From Oxalobacteraceae bacterium CAVE-383 (GTDB lineage: Bacteria > Pseudomonadota > Gammaproteobacteria > Burkholderiales > Burkholderiaceae_D), in the NCBI GenBank assembly GCA_004134995.1, contig REGP01000002.1, positions 1 through 64,000 of the forward strand: 64,000 nt of DNA. Reading direction: 5' to 3'. The position numbers and the translations under genes are program-made. Below are positions 17,370 through 26,450 of the stretch, piece after piece. Within the stretch, counting starts at the first letter, position 1; each line of letters begins with the position of its first letter. A model generated the notes under the pieces. The model made no database searches. It saw only the letters and a list, made by a program, of their open reading frames with translations, and was not told where the DNA came from.

Positions 17370-18251
17370 CTAGCGGGTTTCCGAAATACCGGCGACAACC
17401 GCCTTGGTGCTGGTTTTTTCCAGCGGCAGTTCCGGCGGCGGCTCGACATACACCAGCTTGGCCGATGCGCGCAGCCGCGCAACTTCCGAGGCGGCCGCTT
17501 CCTGCATTTTCCTGTTCAGCAGATAGCGTTCGATCTGCGCCGTGGCGGCCTGCTTCGTCACCGGACTGCTGCGCAGATCGGTCAGCACGCAAAGTTCGTC
17601 ATGGCCGCCGCCTTTGTCCTGCATCACAAACAGGCTGTTGCGCTGCAATCCGCGCAATTTCCCGGCCATCTCCGGCGGCAGGTCGGCGCTGGTATACGAG
17701 CGCTGCGTCTTCACGTAATCGATATGATTGCGCTCCAGCCACAACGCCACCTGGTCCAGCGAACGGGCCTGGTCCATCACCGCTTTCAGCGACGGGCCGA
17801 AATCCCTGGCCGCCACCGTCAGCTGCGTGACGTCGAATACCTTGCGCTGCGCGAACAGTTCCGGATGCGCGTCGAAATAGGCATCGATTTCCTGCCGCGA
17901 TGCATTCGCCAGATTGGATGCCTTCGATTCCAGATAGGCCTGCACGATAGCCTGCGTTTTCAAACGATCGACGATCTGAATCACCTTCGGATCGCGATCG
18001 ATCTTGTTGCGCCGCGCCTCATCCAGCAGCACTTGGCGATCGATCAATGCTTCCAGCGCCTGGCGCCGCACCGCCGGCTGGCGCGCCGCGTCGGCGTTAT
18101 CGGCGGCGGCGCTCCATAATTCCGCGTCCAGCTGGCGCGCGGTGATGTCGTCGCCGTTGACCGTGACCAACACTTTACTGTCGGTCTTTTCCTGTTCGTT
18201 GCAGGCGCCAATCGCGCCCAGCAACACCAGCACGCCGGCTGCGCGCAACAT
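17370..18251 (-). CDS. epsD: EpsD-family peptidyl-prolyl isomerase-like lipoprotein
   Basis: About 293 residues with a lipoprotein signal (MLRAAGVLVLLGAIGAC), then a SurA/PpiC-like N-terminal chaperone domain: VNGDDITARQLDAELWSAA, RRQALEALIDRQVLLDEA. The parvulin region is EIDAYFDAHPELFAQRKVFDVTQL. EpsD proteins occur in betaproteobacterial EPS loci next to epsE/F/G and are thought to assist export components. The start at 18251 has AGGG 5-6 bp upstream and does not overlap the preceding gene; starts at 18275 or 18293 are possible but overlap it. Confidence 0.8.
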   Translation of the reverse strand: MLRAAGVLVLLGAIGACNEQEKTDSKVLVTVNGDDITARQLDAELWSAAADNADAARQPAVRRQALEALIDRQVLLDEARRNKIDRDPKVIQIVDRLKTQAIVQAYLESKASNLANASRQEIDAYFDAHPELFAQRKVFDVTQLTVAARDFGPSLKAVMDQARSLDQVALWLERNHIDYVKTQRSYTSADLPPEMAGKLRGLQRNSLFVMQDKGGGHDELCVLTDLRSSPVTKQAATAQIERYLLNRKMQEAAASEVARLRASAKLVYVEPPPELPLEKTSTKAVVAGISETR

Positions 18252-18258
18252 GACCGCC

Positions 18259-18897
18259 CTACGCACTGACTGCATTGGCCATGCCGCCCGCATTCAAGGC
18301 CGGTCGCGTTCCGAGTCCGGAATGCCGCTCATTGCCACCGCCGAGCAGGCGGGCCGCCGCATTGAATCCGATCGCGGCGCGCATTGGACGGCGCCGGATC
18401 TGATACAACACAAAACACAGGCCGACCAGGAATATGGTCCAGTGCGTCGGCTGCCGCACCGGCCGCGCCCGGAAGTTCTTCACGAAATAGAACAGCGATT
18501 CCTTGGGAGCGGCGCCGATGGCGGCCGGCCCCGCGGCTGCCGTGGATAATCCTGCCGAAGCGGCATTCATGGCGTCGGGACTGCGCATCGGCATCGGCGC
18601 CGCATCGCCGTCGTATGCGGCCGCGCCGGCCACCGCCGGAATCAATTGCGGGCCGCCGGCGGATGCCGCATTGAATACTGCATTGGACAACACCGCCGCG
18701 CCGGATGTGGATAGCGGTGTATAGGCGGCGCGCGTGCTTTGCGCGATCGCATCCGGCTGCGGCCGGACCGAATAAGCATCGATGGCCCTGGGCTGCGCGC
18801 CGTCGCGCGCGTTGAGTTGAAGTACGGGCGCTGCCGCGACGGCTGCGCTGCTATTGATTATGAGCCCGAGGCCCATCAACAAGACGGCTTTATGCAT
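18259..18897 (-). CDS. secreted protein with PEP-CTERM-like transmembrane signal near its C-terminus
   Basis: A 212-residue protein, not recognised. Signal peptide MHKAVLLMGLGLIINSSAAVAAA; an Ala/Gly/Pro-rich low-complexity middle (about 25-140); then VRQPTHWTIFLVGLCFVLYQIRRR near residues 150-175. The last stretch, a Pro, then Trp, a hydrophobic helix and an Arg cluster, resembles a PEP-CTERM sorting signal, but about 38 residues follow, whereas true signals are terminal. The start at 18897 has AAGGA 7 bp upstream. It stands between epsB and epsD, so it belongs to the EPS system. No exosortase gene is in the window. Confidence 0.6.
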   Translation of the reverse strand: MHKAVLLMGLGLIINSSAAVAAAPVLQLNARDGAQPRAIDAYSVRPQPDAIAQSTRAAYTPLSTSGAAVLSNAVFNAASAGGPQLIPAVAGAAAYDGDAAPMPMRSPDAMNAASAGLSTAAAGPAAIGAAPKESLFYFVKNFRARPVRQPTHWTIFLVGLCFVLYQIRRRPMRAAIGFNAAARLLGGGNERHSGLGTRPALNAGGMANAVSA

Positions 18898-19140
18898 GAT
18901 CGTTTCCTTAAATAAACTCATCGCATTGCTGCAGGACGAGTGCTGAAAGACTGCGAAGAAAACTGCGCGTTCGTTTCTGAAACACTTGTTACACCTATCA
19001 TGTCTCCGTTTGCTTTCCGCGCCGATTCGTCATACTTGAATCTCGGCTCAGGTCTCCACCATGTCTCCGCTTGTCTCCGCCTGCCTCTACTGTGGCGGCC
19101 GCAATTGCTGTCCGCGGCCGCTCGATATTCATTGCATCCG

Positions 19141-20523
19141 CTAATACGCCGCGTCCTTTTTCAGGACTTCCTTGACCGTGCGGAAAATGATCCACAGGTC
19201 CAGCGCCAGCGACCAGTTGCGCAGATATTCCAGATCGAATTCGATGCGCGCGCGCATCTTGTCGATCGTCTCGGTTTCGCCGCGCAGGCCGTTGACCTGC
19301 GCCCAGCCCGTGATGCCAGGCTTGACCTTGTGACGCAGCATGTAGCCCTTGATCAGCTTGCGATACATTTCGTTGTGCGCCACCGCGTGCGGCCGCGGGC
19401 CGACGATGCTCATGCGGCCCTGGAGCACGTTGAAAAATTGCGGCAGTTCGTCCAGGGAGGTGCGCCGCAGGAAGCCGCCGAACGGCGTGATTCGCACGTC
19501 ATTGCGTTTGGCCTGCTCCACCACCGGCCCGTCGTCGCACACACCCATCGAGCGAAATTTGTAGACCACGATTTCCTCGCCGTTCAGGCCGTAGCGGCGC
19601 TGCGCGAAAATGACCGGACCGGGCGACGACATCTTTACGCCGATCGCAATGCCTGCCATCACCGGCAGCAGAATGATCTGGATCACGGTGGCCAACACGA
19701 TGTCGCTGGCGCGCTTGACCACGCTGTGCAAACCGGTGAACGGGGTTTCGCAAATGCCGATCACGGGAATGCCGCCGACATGGTCGAGGCGTGCCTGGAT
19801 CAGATCGAAGGTATAGATGTCCGGTACGAAATAGACCGACGCCGTGGTATCGCGCAACTCTTCCATCAGATTGCTCAGGCCCGGATTGCCGGTCATCGGC
19901 AGACAGATGAAAATGGTCTTGATCTTGTGTGCGCGCACATAGGGAACGACGTCCGCGATGGAACCCAGATAGGGACTGTCGAGTTCCGGCGCCTGCAAAT
20001 TTTCGGCGCGGTCGTCGAAGAAGCCGCACATGTCGATGGCGGCATTGTTGCGCGAGGCCACGCGCCGCAGAATGTCCTTGCCCGAATGGTTGGAACCGAC
20101 GATGACCGCCGAGCGCACCTGGCGCTCCTTGCCGTAATTGAACGCCAGCACATAGGCGGTCAGCCGGCTCGCCAGCAGGGCCAGCGGCGCCAGTGCAAAC
20201 CAGGTCCAGATCACGCGATCGGACAGCTCATAGCGCAGGCCCGTGCCTTGCCCGATCAGCGCCAGCACCGCCACCACGATGGCCCAGCCGATCAGGATGT
20301 CGCCGGCATACGCCAATTGCTTGCCGACGTGCAGCGTGCGATACAGATCGATCTGTTCATAGACGAACGAGGAAACGAAAAAGGCAATGATCATCAAGAC
20401 CAGGTAATCGCCGCTGAACATTTCATGCTGGCTGGCGATGATGATGTACAGCAGGCCGAGGATGATGGCCGGATCGAGCAGGCGCTTGAAAAACGATACG
20501 AGGGGGATGTCATTTTCAGTCAT
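19141..20523 (-). CDS. epsB: undecaprenyl-phosphate glucose phosphotransferase (EPS priming enzyme)
   Basis: A 460-residue WcaJ/EpsB-family initiating transferase. The N-terminal half has four to five TM helices and a CoA-binding-like domain (VIVGSNHSGKDILRRV). The C-terminal catalytic domain has a membrane-inserting helix (ASDIVLATVIQIILLPVMAG), SSPGPVIFAQRRYGLNGEEIVVYKFRSM, RRTSLDELPQFFNVLQGRMS and VGPRPH. It transfers a hexose-1-P, usually glucose or galactose, to undecaprenyl phosphate, starting each EPS repeat unit. It lies directly downstream of epsL. Confidence 0.88.
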   Translation of the reverse strand: MTENDIPLVSFFKRLLDPAIILGLLYIIIASQHEMFSGDYLVLMIIAFFVSSFVYEQIDLYRTLHVGKQLAYAGDILIGWAIVVAVLALIGQGTGLRYELSDRVIWTWFALAPLALLASRLTAYVLAFNYGKERQVRSAVIVGSNHSGKDILRRVASRNNAAIDMCGFFDDRAENLQAPELDSPYLGSIADVVPYVRAHKIKTIFICLPMTGNPGLSNLMEELRDTTASVYFVPDIYTFDLIQARLDHVGGIPVIGICETPFTGLHSVVKRASDIVLATVIQIILLPVMAGIAIGVKMSSPGPVIFAQRRYGLNGEEIVVYKFRSMGVCDDGPVVEQAKRNDVRITPFGGFLRRTSLDELPQFFNVLQGRMSIVGPRPHAVAHNEMYRKLIKGYMLRHKVKPGITGWAQVNGLRGETETIDKMRARIEFDLEYLRNWSLALDLWIIFRTVKEVLKKDAAY

Positions 20524-20535
20524 GATGGTTCTGCC

Positions 20536-21840
20536 TCAAAATGCATAACGCGTATTCAACAGCACGGCATTGCTGGTATAGCCGCCGTCGGCAGCCGTCG
20601 AGCTCTGGGTGCTGCGCACGCCGGACAAGCGGAATTCCCATTTGGCGGTCGGGTTATAGGCCACCGTCACGCCGGCGTTGCGCAGCACGTCGTTCTGCGA
20701 CGTGCTGCCGCCGACCGTGCCCGACAGCGTGGACTGGCTGAAGTCGCGCTTGACGTAATTGATTTGCCCGATCACGCGGATTTTTTCGGAATAGCGCCAT
20801 GACGACGCCAGGCTGGCGCCGCGGTTGAGCGAATACACAGTGGACAGATCGTCGACCGCGCCGATTTCGCGCCAGACCGTGGCGCTGACGTCGATCTTGC
20901 CGGTCGGCGACCAGTCGGCCGAGAGCCGCGAATTCATGCCGCTGAAATTGCGCGCCTCGATCTGATCCTGCTTGCGGCTGACCCAACCGCCCAGGAAATG
21001 CAGACGGGTCTTGCCGGTCAGCAGCCAGTCGACCTTGCCTTTCAATTCGTTCTGGGTATAGCCGTTGAGGATCAGCTGTCCGCTGTTGGCGTCGAATTCG
21101 GGATTGGGGAAGTCTGCGGTAATGTGGCGCGCCTGCAGGCCGATGATGCTGCCGCTGCGGGCCAGATAATCGAGTCCGAGTTCGGTCTGATTCTGGCTGT
21201 TATTGGCCGGCTGCTGCGAGGCCAGGTCATACCACAATTTGCTGTGCGTCAGACCGGCCCGCGCGCGCCAGCTCGGATGAAGCATCCATGCGGCGTCGAC
21301 GTATTCGCTGGTCTGCGTGCGGATATTGCGCGCCAGTGCGTGGAAATCGATGAATGGCGTCAGGCCCTGCGAATAATTGATCCCGGCGTCGCCTTCCACA
21401 TGTTCGCCGGCATGCCAGTTCCAGTTCAGCGCGCCGTTCTTGTCTATATGATTGAGCACGGAAAAGCGGTTGTACTCGGCTTTGGTGGCGCTCAGGTTGG
21501 CGGTGATGCGCTGCTGGCTGATATTCTTGTCCAGCGCCAGGCCGAACGTGCCGTTGACGACGGTATCGGACATGCCGCCCAATCCCATCGCCCTGGCCTG
21601 GGCCTCGTCGCGCAGGCGCAGCACATTGCTGTCGTAGACCACGCCCAGCCCGACATAAGGCGTGATGGTTCCCGGTTCCGGCATCAATACGTCCGGCGGC
21701 GGTATGATGTCGGCGGGCACCAGGCTGCCGATGGTATCGGCGGCCCAGGCGGAAGCGCCGGAACACAGCGGTATCAACAACAGGGCTTTCCATGGAAAAA
21801 CCGGCATGGAAAGCGCAGAGCGGCTCTTATTTTTGTGCAT
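20536..21840 (-). CDS. epsL: EpsL-like outer-membrane beta-barrel of EPS export
   Basis: About 434 residues. The start at 21840 (MHKNKSRSALSMPVFPWKAL) has AGAGGA 7 bp upstream and gives a signal peptide ending AWA. The mature protein is built of alternating amphipathic beta strands and ends NAVLLNTRYAF, the aromatic-terminated strand of outer-membrane barrels. ITPYVGLGVVYDSNVLRLRD near the start is typical of the EpsL/exosortase-associated OMP family. It is the first gene of the EPS operon; the promoter must lie in 21841-22349. Confidence 0.8.
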   Translation of the reverse strand: MHKNKSRSALSMPVFPWKALLLIPLCSGASAWAADTIGSLVPADIIPPPDVLMPEPGTITPYVGLGVVYDSNVLRLRDEAQARAMGLGGMSDTVVNGTFGLALDKNISQQRITANLSATKAEYNRFSVLNHIDKNGALNWNWHAGEHVEGDAGINYSQGLTPFIDFHALARNIRTQTSEYVDAAWMLHPSWRARAGLTHSKLWYDLASQQPANNSQNQTELGLDYLARSGSIIGLQARHITADFPNPEFDANSGQLILNGYTQNELKGKVDWLLTGKTRLHFLGGWVSRKQDQIEARNFSGMNSRLSADWSPTGKIDVSATVWREIGAVDDLSTVYSLNRGASLASSWRYSEKIRVIGQINYVKRDFSQSTLSGTVGGSTSQNDVLRNAGVTVAYNPTAKWEFRLSGVRSTQSSTAADGGYTSNAVLLNTRYAF

Positions 21841-22349
21841 GAATTTTCCTCTGCGAAACGTCGGCAACAATTGACGCCAAATTCGCTGTTGCCGATTCGT
21901 CAACTCGAAAAATCAATCGATAATTAAATGCATGTCATTTATGCAATCCCGAGTCCGCGGCATCCTGTGCAAGATGCTGCAGAACAGCATAATGACTGAC
22001 AGCAATATTCTTAGTTCATTTTTGAAATCAATTGTTACATCATCAAAACAAAGCGTTTCCGCTCGCCTAATAAATGGATTAAGTCATTGATTTTTAATGT
22101 GATTTTTTATGTTTTTTTACTATATTCCGAATCATGTTTTTCGTTTTCCGTAGTAAGACAAGCCTCGTTTTCGTCATTGTGCGTCGCATCAATTTTCTGC
22201 CCGGCAATCGTTTTTGCGGATAAAAATCGATCCATTGAATTTTTCCGGCCATCCCGTTGCCGAAGCTGCCGGGGGTATAAAACTGGTGGTAACCTCTACT
22301 TAAATTCATGTATATCCGTCCGACGCTTATCCTTAAATAGAAAATCCGT
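21841..22349. other. divergent intergenic region between the EPS operon and galE
   Basis: About 510 bp without a convincing gene. It is clearly AT-richer than the flanks (for instance 22010-22140). It should carry the leftward EPS promoter and the rightward galE promoter, but I could not fix convincing -35/-10 pairs. Two small open frames in it (about 22087-22363) look like chance AT-rich frames. Confidence 0.6.
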
Positions 22350-23399
22350 ATGAAAAAAACCATTCTGCTGACCGGCGCGACCGGTTATATCGGCTCTCAC
22401 ACATGGTGCGCACTGCTGGCTGCCGGGCACGACGTCGTCGGTCTCGATAATCTCTGCAACAGCTCCGAGGAAGTCGTGGCGCGCATTGCCGAAATCACGC
22501 AGACCGAACCGGTATTTATCGAAGGCGACGTGCGCGACGGCGATATTCTGGAATCGATTTTTTCGCAACACCGAATCGATGCCGTGATTCATTTCGCCGC
22601 CTTGAAAGCGGTCGGCGAATCGGTCGCCAAGCCGCTTGCCTATTACGATACGAATCTGAACGGCCTGTTGACGCTGGCCGCCGCCATGCGCTGGCACGGC
22701 GTGCGCGATTTCGTATTCAGCTCGTCGGCCACGGTCTATGGCGATCCGCACACGGTGCCGATCAAGGAAGATTTCCCGCTGTCGGCGACCAATCCGTATG
22801 GCCAGACCAAGCTGATGAGCGAACGGATCCTGCGCGATCTGGAGCATTCCGACGACAGCTGGCACATTGCCTATTTGCGTTACTTCAATCCTGTCGGCGC
22901 CCATGAAAGCGGCCTGATCGGCGAAGATCCGCGCGGCGTGCCGAACAATCTGATGCCGTTCGTGGCCCAGGTCGCGCTCGGCAAGCTGGAAAAGCTGCGC
23001 GTCTACGGCGGCGACTATCCGACCGAAGACGGCACCGGCGTGCGCGACTATATCCACGTGATGGATTTGGCCCAGGGCCATGTGGCGGCGCTGCAAAAGC
23101 TGTTCGAGAGCCGGCAATCGTTCACCGTCAACCTGGGCAACGGCCGGGGCTACAGCGTGCTGGAAGTGGTGCGCGCCTACGAAAAGGCCAGCGGGCGCGC
23201 GATTCCATTCGAAATCGCCGCGCGCCGTCCCGGCGACATCGCCGCCTGCTACGCCGACACGGCATTGGCGGCCAGCCTGCTGAACTGGCGCGCAAGCCGC
23301 GATATCGACGACATGTGCGCCGACTCCTGGCGTTGGCAGTCCATGAATCCGAACGGGTTTGCGGTCGAGCCGGCCGGCATCGTGGCGAGCGACGAATAA
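22350..23399 (+). CDS. galE: UDP-glucose 4-epimerase
   Basis: A 349-residue short-chain dehydrogenase/reductase of normal GalE length. The Rossmann glycine motif is TGATGYIG (G9, G12, G15), the catalytic Ser is in FSSSATVYGDP (about 124-126), and Tyr150 and Lys154 are in NPYGQTK. RYFNPVGAHESGLIGEDP and DGTGVRDYIHVMDLA are GalE hallmarks. It interconverts UDP-glucose and UDP-galactose with bound NAD. It is divergent from the EPS operon and likely supplies UDP-galactose for the polymer or LPS. Confidence 0.95.
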   Translation: MKKTILLTGATGYIGSHTWCALLAAGHDVVGLDNLCNSSEEVVARIAEITQTEPVFIEGDVRDGDILESIFSQHRIDAVIHFAALKAVGESVAKPLAYYDTNLNGLLTLAAAMRWHGVRDFVFSSSATVYGDPHTVPIKEDFPLSATNPYGQTKLMSERILRDLEHSDDSWHIAYLRYFNPVGAHESGLIGEDPRGVPNNLMPFVAQVALGKLEKLRVYGGDYPTEDGTGVRDYIHVMDLAQGHVAALQKLFESRQSFTVNLGNGRGYSVLEVVRAYEKASGRAIPFEIAARRPGDIAACYADTALAASLLNWRASRDIDDMCADSWRWQSMNPNGFAVEPAGIVASDE

Positions 23400-23412
23400 A
23401 GCGCTACGGAAC

Positions 23413-23502
23413 GCATTTCGCGAATACCGGGGCGCGTTTGCCTCCGACGACCGTTTGAAGCCGAGAGGCGGAGGCGGACGCGCCCCGGTATTTGCGAAAT
23501 GC
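23413..23502. repeat. large imperfect palindrome between galE and lipB
   Basis: Two 34-nt arms, 23413-23446 and 23469-23502, are inverted copies with 31 of 34 positions identical; two of the three differences would still pair as G-U in RNA. The loop is 22 nt. The transcript would form a very strong hairpin just after the galE stop codon (23399), so it may end or stabilise the galE mRNA. No U-run follows at once. It may also be a dispersed palindromic repeat. Confidence 0.8.
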
Positions 23503-23545
23503 CGTGTCCCGGGCGCTAAAACACCTTTTTCGATACACTGACGGC

Positions 23546-24229
23546 ATGCTTACCGCGTCTTCCGACAACAATATTGCCGCCCCCGGCCCCGGCCTGGTCC
23601 CCCGGATCGTGCAGCGCGGCCTGGAACCGTACGCCGTCAGCTTCGACGCCATGCGCGAATTCACCGACCGGCGCGGGCCCGGCACCCCCGATCAGCTCTG
23701 GCTGGTCGAGCATCCGCCGGTCTATACGCTGGGGTTGGGCGCCGACCGCTCGCACGTCCTGAATCCGCACGACATCCCCGTCATCCAGACCGACCGCGGC
23801 GGCGAAGTCACCTATCACGGGCCGGGCCAAGTCGTGATCTACCTGCTGATCGATCTGCGCCGCAACCGCGAAGGCGCCCGCCTGTTTGCGCGCGAGTTCG
23901 TCCGAAAAATCGAACAAGCCGTCATCGACACGCTGGCGGCGTATAATCTCGACGGCGTCCGCAAGGAAGGCGCGCCCGGCATTTATATTGCCGCCGGCCC
24001 GTCGCAAGGCGCCAAGATCGCCGCGCTGGGCTTGAAGATTCGCGCCAGCGGCTGCACTTACCATGGCGTATCGCTCAATGTCGCGATGGATCTGGAGCCG
24101 TTTGACTGGATCAATCCCTGCGGCTATGCCGGCCTGGCCACCGTCGACATGAAATCGCAGGGTGTCGATGCGCCCCTGGCCGACGTGCAATCGCTGCTTG
24201 CGCGCAAATTGACGGACGCTTTCGCATGA
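23546..24229 (+). CDS. lipB: octanoyltransferase (lipoate-protein ligase B)
   Basis: 227 residues; transfers octanoyl from acyl carrier protein to the lipoyl domains of 2-oxoacid dehydrogenases and GcvH. The family core is visible: EHPPVYTLG (55-63), [13 protein letters not shown] (83-95), GAKIAALG with the catalytic Lys157, and SGCTYHG with the acyl-accepting Cys170. The start ATG at 23546 gives the normal length; an earlier GTG-type start at 23492 would run into the palindrome. It lies 73 bp before lipA, the next enzyme of the pathway. Confidence 0.95.
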   Translation: MLTASSDNNIAAPGPGLVPRIVQRGLEPYAVSFDAMREFTDRRGPGTPDQLWLVEHPPVYTLGLGADRSHVLNPHDIPVIQTDRGGEVTYHGPGQVVIYLLIDLRRNREGARLFAREFVRKIEQAVIDTLAAYNLDGVRKEGAPGIYIAAGPSQGAKIAALGLKIRASGCTYHGVSLNVAMDLEPFDWINPCGYAGLATVDMKSQGVDAPLADVQSLLARKLTDAFA

Positions 24230-24302
24230 CCGCCGCCGGCGCAACCGGCAACACCGAATACAGCAAAGATAGAGCGATACCCACAGCATCACATACAAAG
24301 CC

Positions 24303-25313
24303 ATGACTACTGAAACCACCGTCTCTTTCACGCCGGCCGAACCTTCCGCCGACGCCGCCATCCTGCGCAATCCGAGCGACAAGCAGAAGGGCGCGGGCAA
24401 GACGGCATGGATCCCGATCAAGATCATGCCGGCCGAAAAGCTGCAGAAGCCGGACTGGATCCGCGTCAAGGCCGCGCTGCCTTCAAGCCGCTTCAACGAG
24501 ATCAAGGACATCCTGCGCGCCAACAACCTGGTAACCGTCTGCGAGGAAGCGTCCTGCCCGAACATCGGCGAATGCTTCGGCAAGGGCACGGCGACCTTCA
24601 TGATCATGGGCGACAAGTGCACCCGGCGCTGCCCGTTCTGCGACGTCGGCCACGGCCGTCCCGATCCGCTCGACCCGGACGAGCCGGAAAACCTGGCCAA
24701 GACCATTGCCGCGCTGAAACTGAGCTACGTCGTCATCACCAGCGTCGACCGCGACGATCTGCGCGACGGCGGCGCCGGCCATTTTGCGGCCTGCATCAAG
24801 CGCGTGCGCGAACTGTCGCCGAACACCCGCATCGAAATCCTGACCCCGGACTTCCGCGGCCGCATGGACCGCGCCATGGAAATCCTGAAAGCCGCGCCGC
24901 CGGACGTCATGAACCACAATCTGGAAACCGCCCCCCGCCTGTACAAGGAAGCGCGCCCCGGTTCGGATTACGAATATTCGCTGAATCTGCTCAAGCGCTT
25001 CAAGGAACTGCATCCGAACACCCCGACCAAGTCCGGCATCATGGTCGGCCTGGGCGAAACCGACGAAGAAATCCTGCAGGTCATGCGCGACATGCGCGCG
25101 CACAATGTCGACATGCTGACCATAGGCCAATACCTGATGCCGAGCGGCGACCATCTGCCGGTGCGCCGCTACGTGCATCCGGACACCTTCAAGATGTTCG
25201 AGGAAGAAGCCTACAAGATGGGATTCGCGCACGCGGCCGTGGGCGCGATGGTGCGCAGTTCGTATCATGCGGACCAGCAGGCGCATGGGGTGACCGGCAT
25301 TGCGCAAAAATAA
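24303..25313 (+). CDS. lipA: lipoyl synthase
   Basis: A 336-residue radical-SAM enzyme that inserts two sulfurs into octanoyl groups. The auxiliary cluster cysteines are C80, C85 and C91 ([12 protein letters not shown]). The radical-SAM cluster cysteines are C106, C110 and C113 (CTRRCPFC). The C-terminal RSSYHADQQ supplies the conserved RSSYxA serine. The N-terminal extension of about 30 residues is normal in Burkholderiales. It forms an operon with lipB. Confidence 0.97.
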   Translation: MTTETTVSFTPAEPSADAAILRNPSDKQKGAGKTAWIPIKIMPAEKLQKPDWIRVKAALPSSRFNEIKDILRANNLVTVCEEASCPNIGECFGKGTATFMIMGDKCTRRCPFCDVGHGRPDPLDPDEPENLAKTIAALKLSYVVITSVDRDDLRDGGAGHFAACIKRVRELSPNTRIEILTPDFRGRMDRAMEILKAAPPDVMNHNLETAPRLYKEARPGSDYEYSLNLLKRFKELHPNTPTKSGIMVGLGETDEEILQVMRDMRAHNVDMLTIGQYLMPSGDHLPVRRYVHPDTFKMFEEEAYKMGFAHAAVGAMVRSSYHADQQAHGVTGIAQK

Positions 25314-25337
25314 CGATACTGTTTGATCTTTTGGGAG

Positions 25338-25916
25338 TCAGTCTACATCTGGAGATGATTCAAGTTCGTATTTTTGCGCGATCTTGAGCACCTCCTCGAG
25401 ATTCATTCTTACTGTGCTCATATTCCCCACATAACCGCCAAGCGCTTCCGTCGCGCGCCTTTCAATCTCTTCTGCCGTAATGCGCATATTCCAAACTAAA
25501 CTTTGAATATCGCCTAAATCGGGACCGGACAACCGGGCGATTTTACTCACGATAAGATCGACCGGGCTCAGGACATATACCTCGATATGATCCGAAGCCA
25601 TCGGAACCTTGATGGCATCGCGCAAGTAGTCTTCATGCATCAACGCAAAAGTGCTGTTATATGCGGCATCCAGATAAAGCACATTGCCTTCGGCGGTTTC
25701 CACGAGCAAATCAGCCGGCACCAAAAAGCGCTTTGAAAATTCTGCGTCTACGTCCGCTGTCACGCGGCTCGCTGTATAAAGGTGCGTTGCCATTCCGCCT
25801 GCGATATACATCTGCACGGGCTCGGTAAGCTCCAAACTTCGATCCAGCTGTTTGACGAGCGCCAACAAGCCGGCGGCAAGGTCCGTCTCTACATTGAAAT
25901 GGATATTTTTTACCAT
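25338..25916 (-). CDS. nucleotidyltransferase-fold protein (AbiEii/DUF6036-like)
   Basis: 192 residues. YIAGGMATHLYTASRVTADVDAEF (about 37-60) has the nucleotidyltransferase G-G motif followed by a D-x-D metal site, as in AbiEii/MNT-type toxins and the DUF6036 group. VYVLSPVDLIVSKIARLSGPDLGDI, later, is the second hallmark (conserved Lys and DxxDI). It overlaps the upstream 99-residue gene by 7 bp; such pairs often act as toxin-antitoxin or defence modules. The function is inferred from the fold. Confidence 0.65.
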   Translation of the reverse strand: MVKNIHFNVETDLAAGLLALVKQLDRSLELTEPVQMYIAGGMATHLYTASRVTADVDAEFSKRFLVPADLLVETAEGNVLYLDAAYNSTFALMHEDYLRDAIKVPMASDHIEVYVLSPVDLIVSKIARLSGPDLGDIQSLVWNMRITAEEIERRATEALGGYVGNMSTVRMNLEEVLKIAQKYELESSPDVD

Positions 25917-26209
25917 GTCCGCATGCCAGTGAGCTGGCGATCCAAAAGATTGCGAAATCGTGAAACATCTTGCACCAGACCTGCGCGGACAACTTCGGGA
26001 AATGTCCTCGGCCGGGTTGAACGGTGCAGCGCAAAATATGTTTTATTGGACTGATTCAACACTGCGGCCGCGGCCGGATGCCTGGTCTTGACAAGTTGAG
26101 CAACCAGGCGAAACAGGTCTGCTTCATTTGCGTTTTCCGGCATCCGATTGCCCGCCGCCGCGCTTAAACAAAGCTTTACGAGCGCATCTTCGCTTTCTCG
26201 TGTCCACAT
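25910..26209 (-). CDS. small hypothetical protein, putative antitoxin partner
   Basis: A 99-residue, largely helical and charged protein, starting MWTRESEDALVKLCLSAAAGN. No family recognised. It precedes and overlaps the nucleotidyltransferase-fold gene by 7 bp, so the two are translationally coupled, as antitoxin and toxin genes often are. Function is from context only. The following 240 bp (26210-26450) show no gene. Confidence 0.6.
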   Translation of the reverse strand: MWTRESEDALVKLCLSAAAGNRMPENANEADLFRLVAQLVKTRHPAAAAVLNQSNKTYFALHRSTRPRTFPEVVRAGLVQDVSRFRNLLDRQLTGMRTW

Positions 26210-26450
26210 GGTTATTCCTTTCTATCCGCAACGCCGCCTTCATCTCGATTTTTTCTCCGGCCGGCCATAGTTGACATCCTCAATTATCAAACCCTGACCA
26301 GCTTTATTGTACTTTCAATTCGTTGCGCGCAACGATATTGTCCGATGCATAAATGCATGACGGTAAAATCCATTCTGGATAGGAATTTCTGATATTCGTA
26401 CTGTCTTCGGCCTCGATATCGCGCCGCATCCGGTGCCGCAGCTGTTCAGA

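Noticed and set aside
18940-20802. 620-codon plus-strand frame opposite epsB
   Set aside because: Antisense shadow of the priming phosphotransferase, which has clear catalytic motifs.
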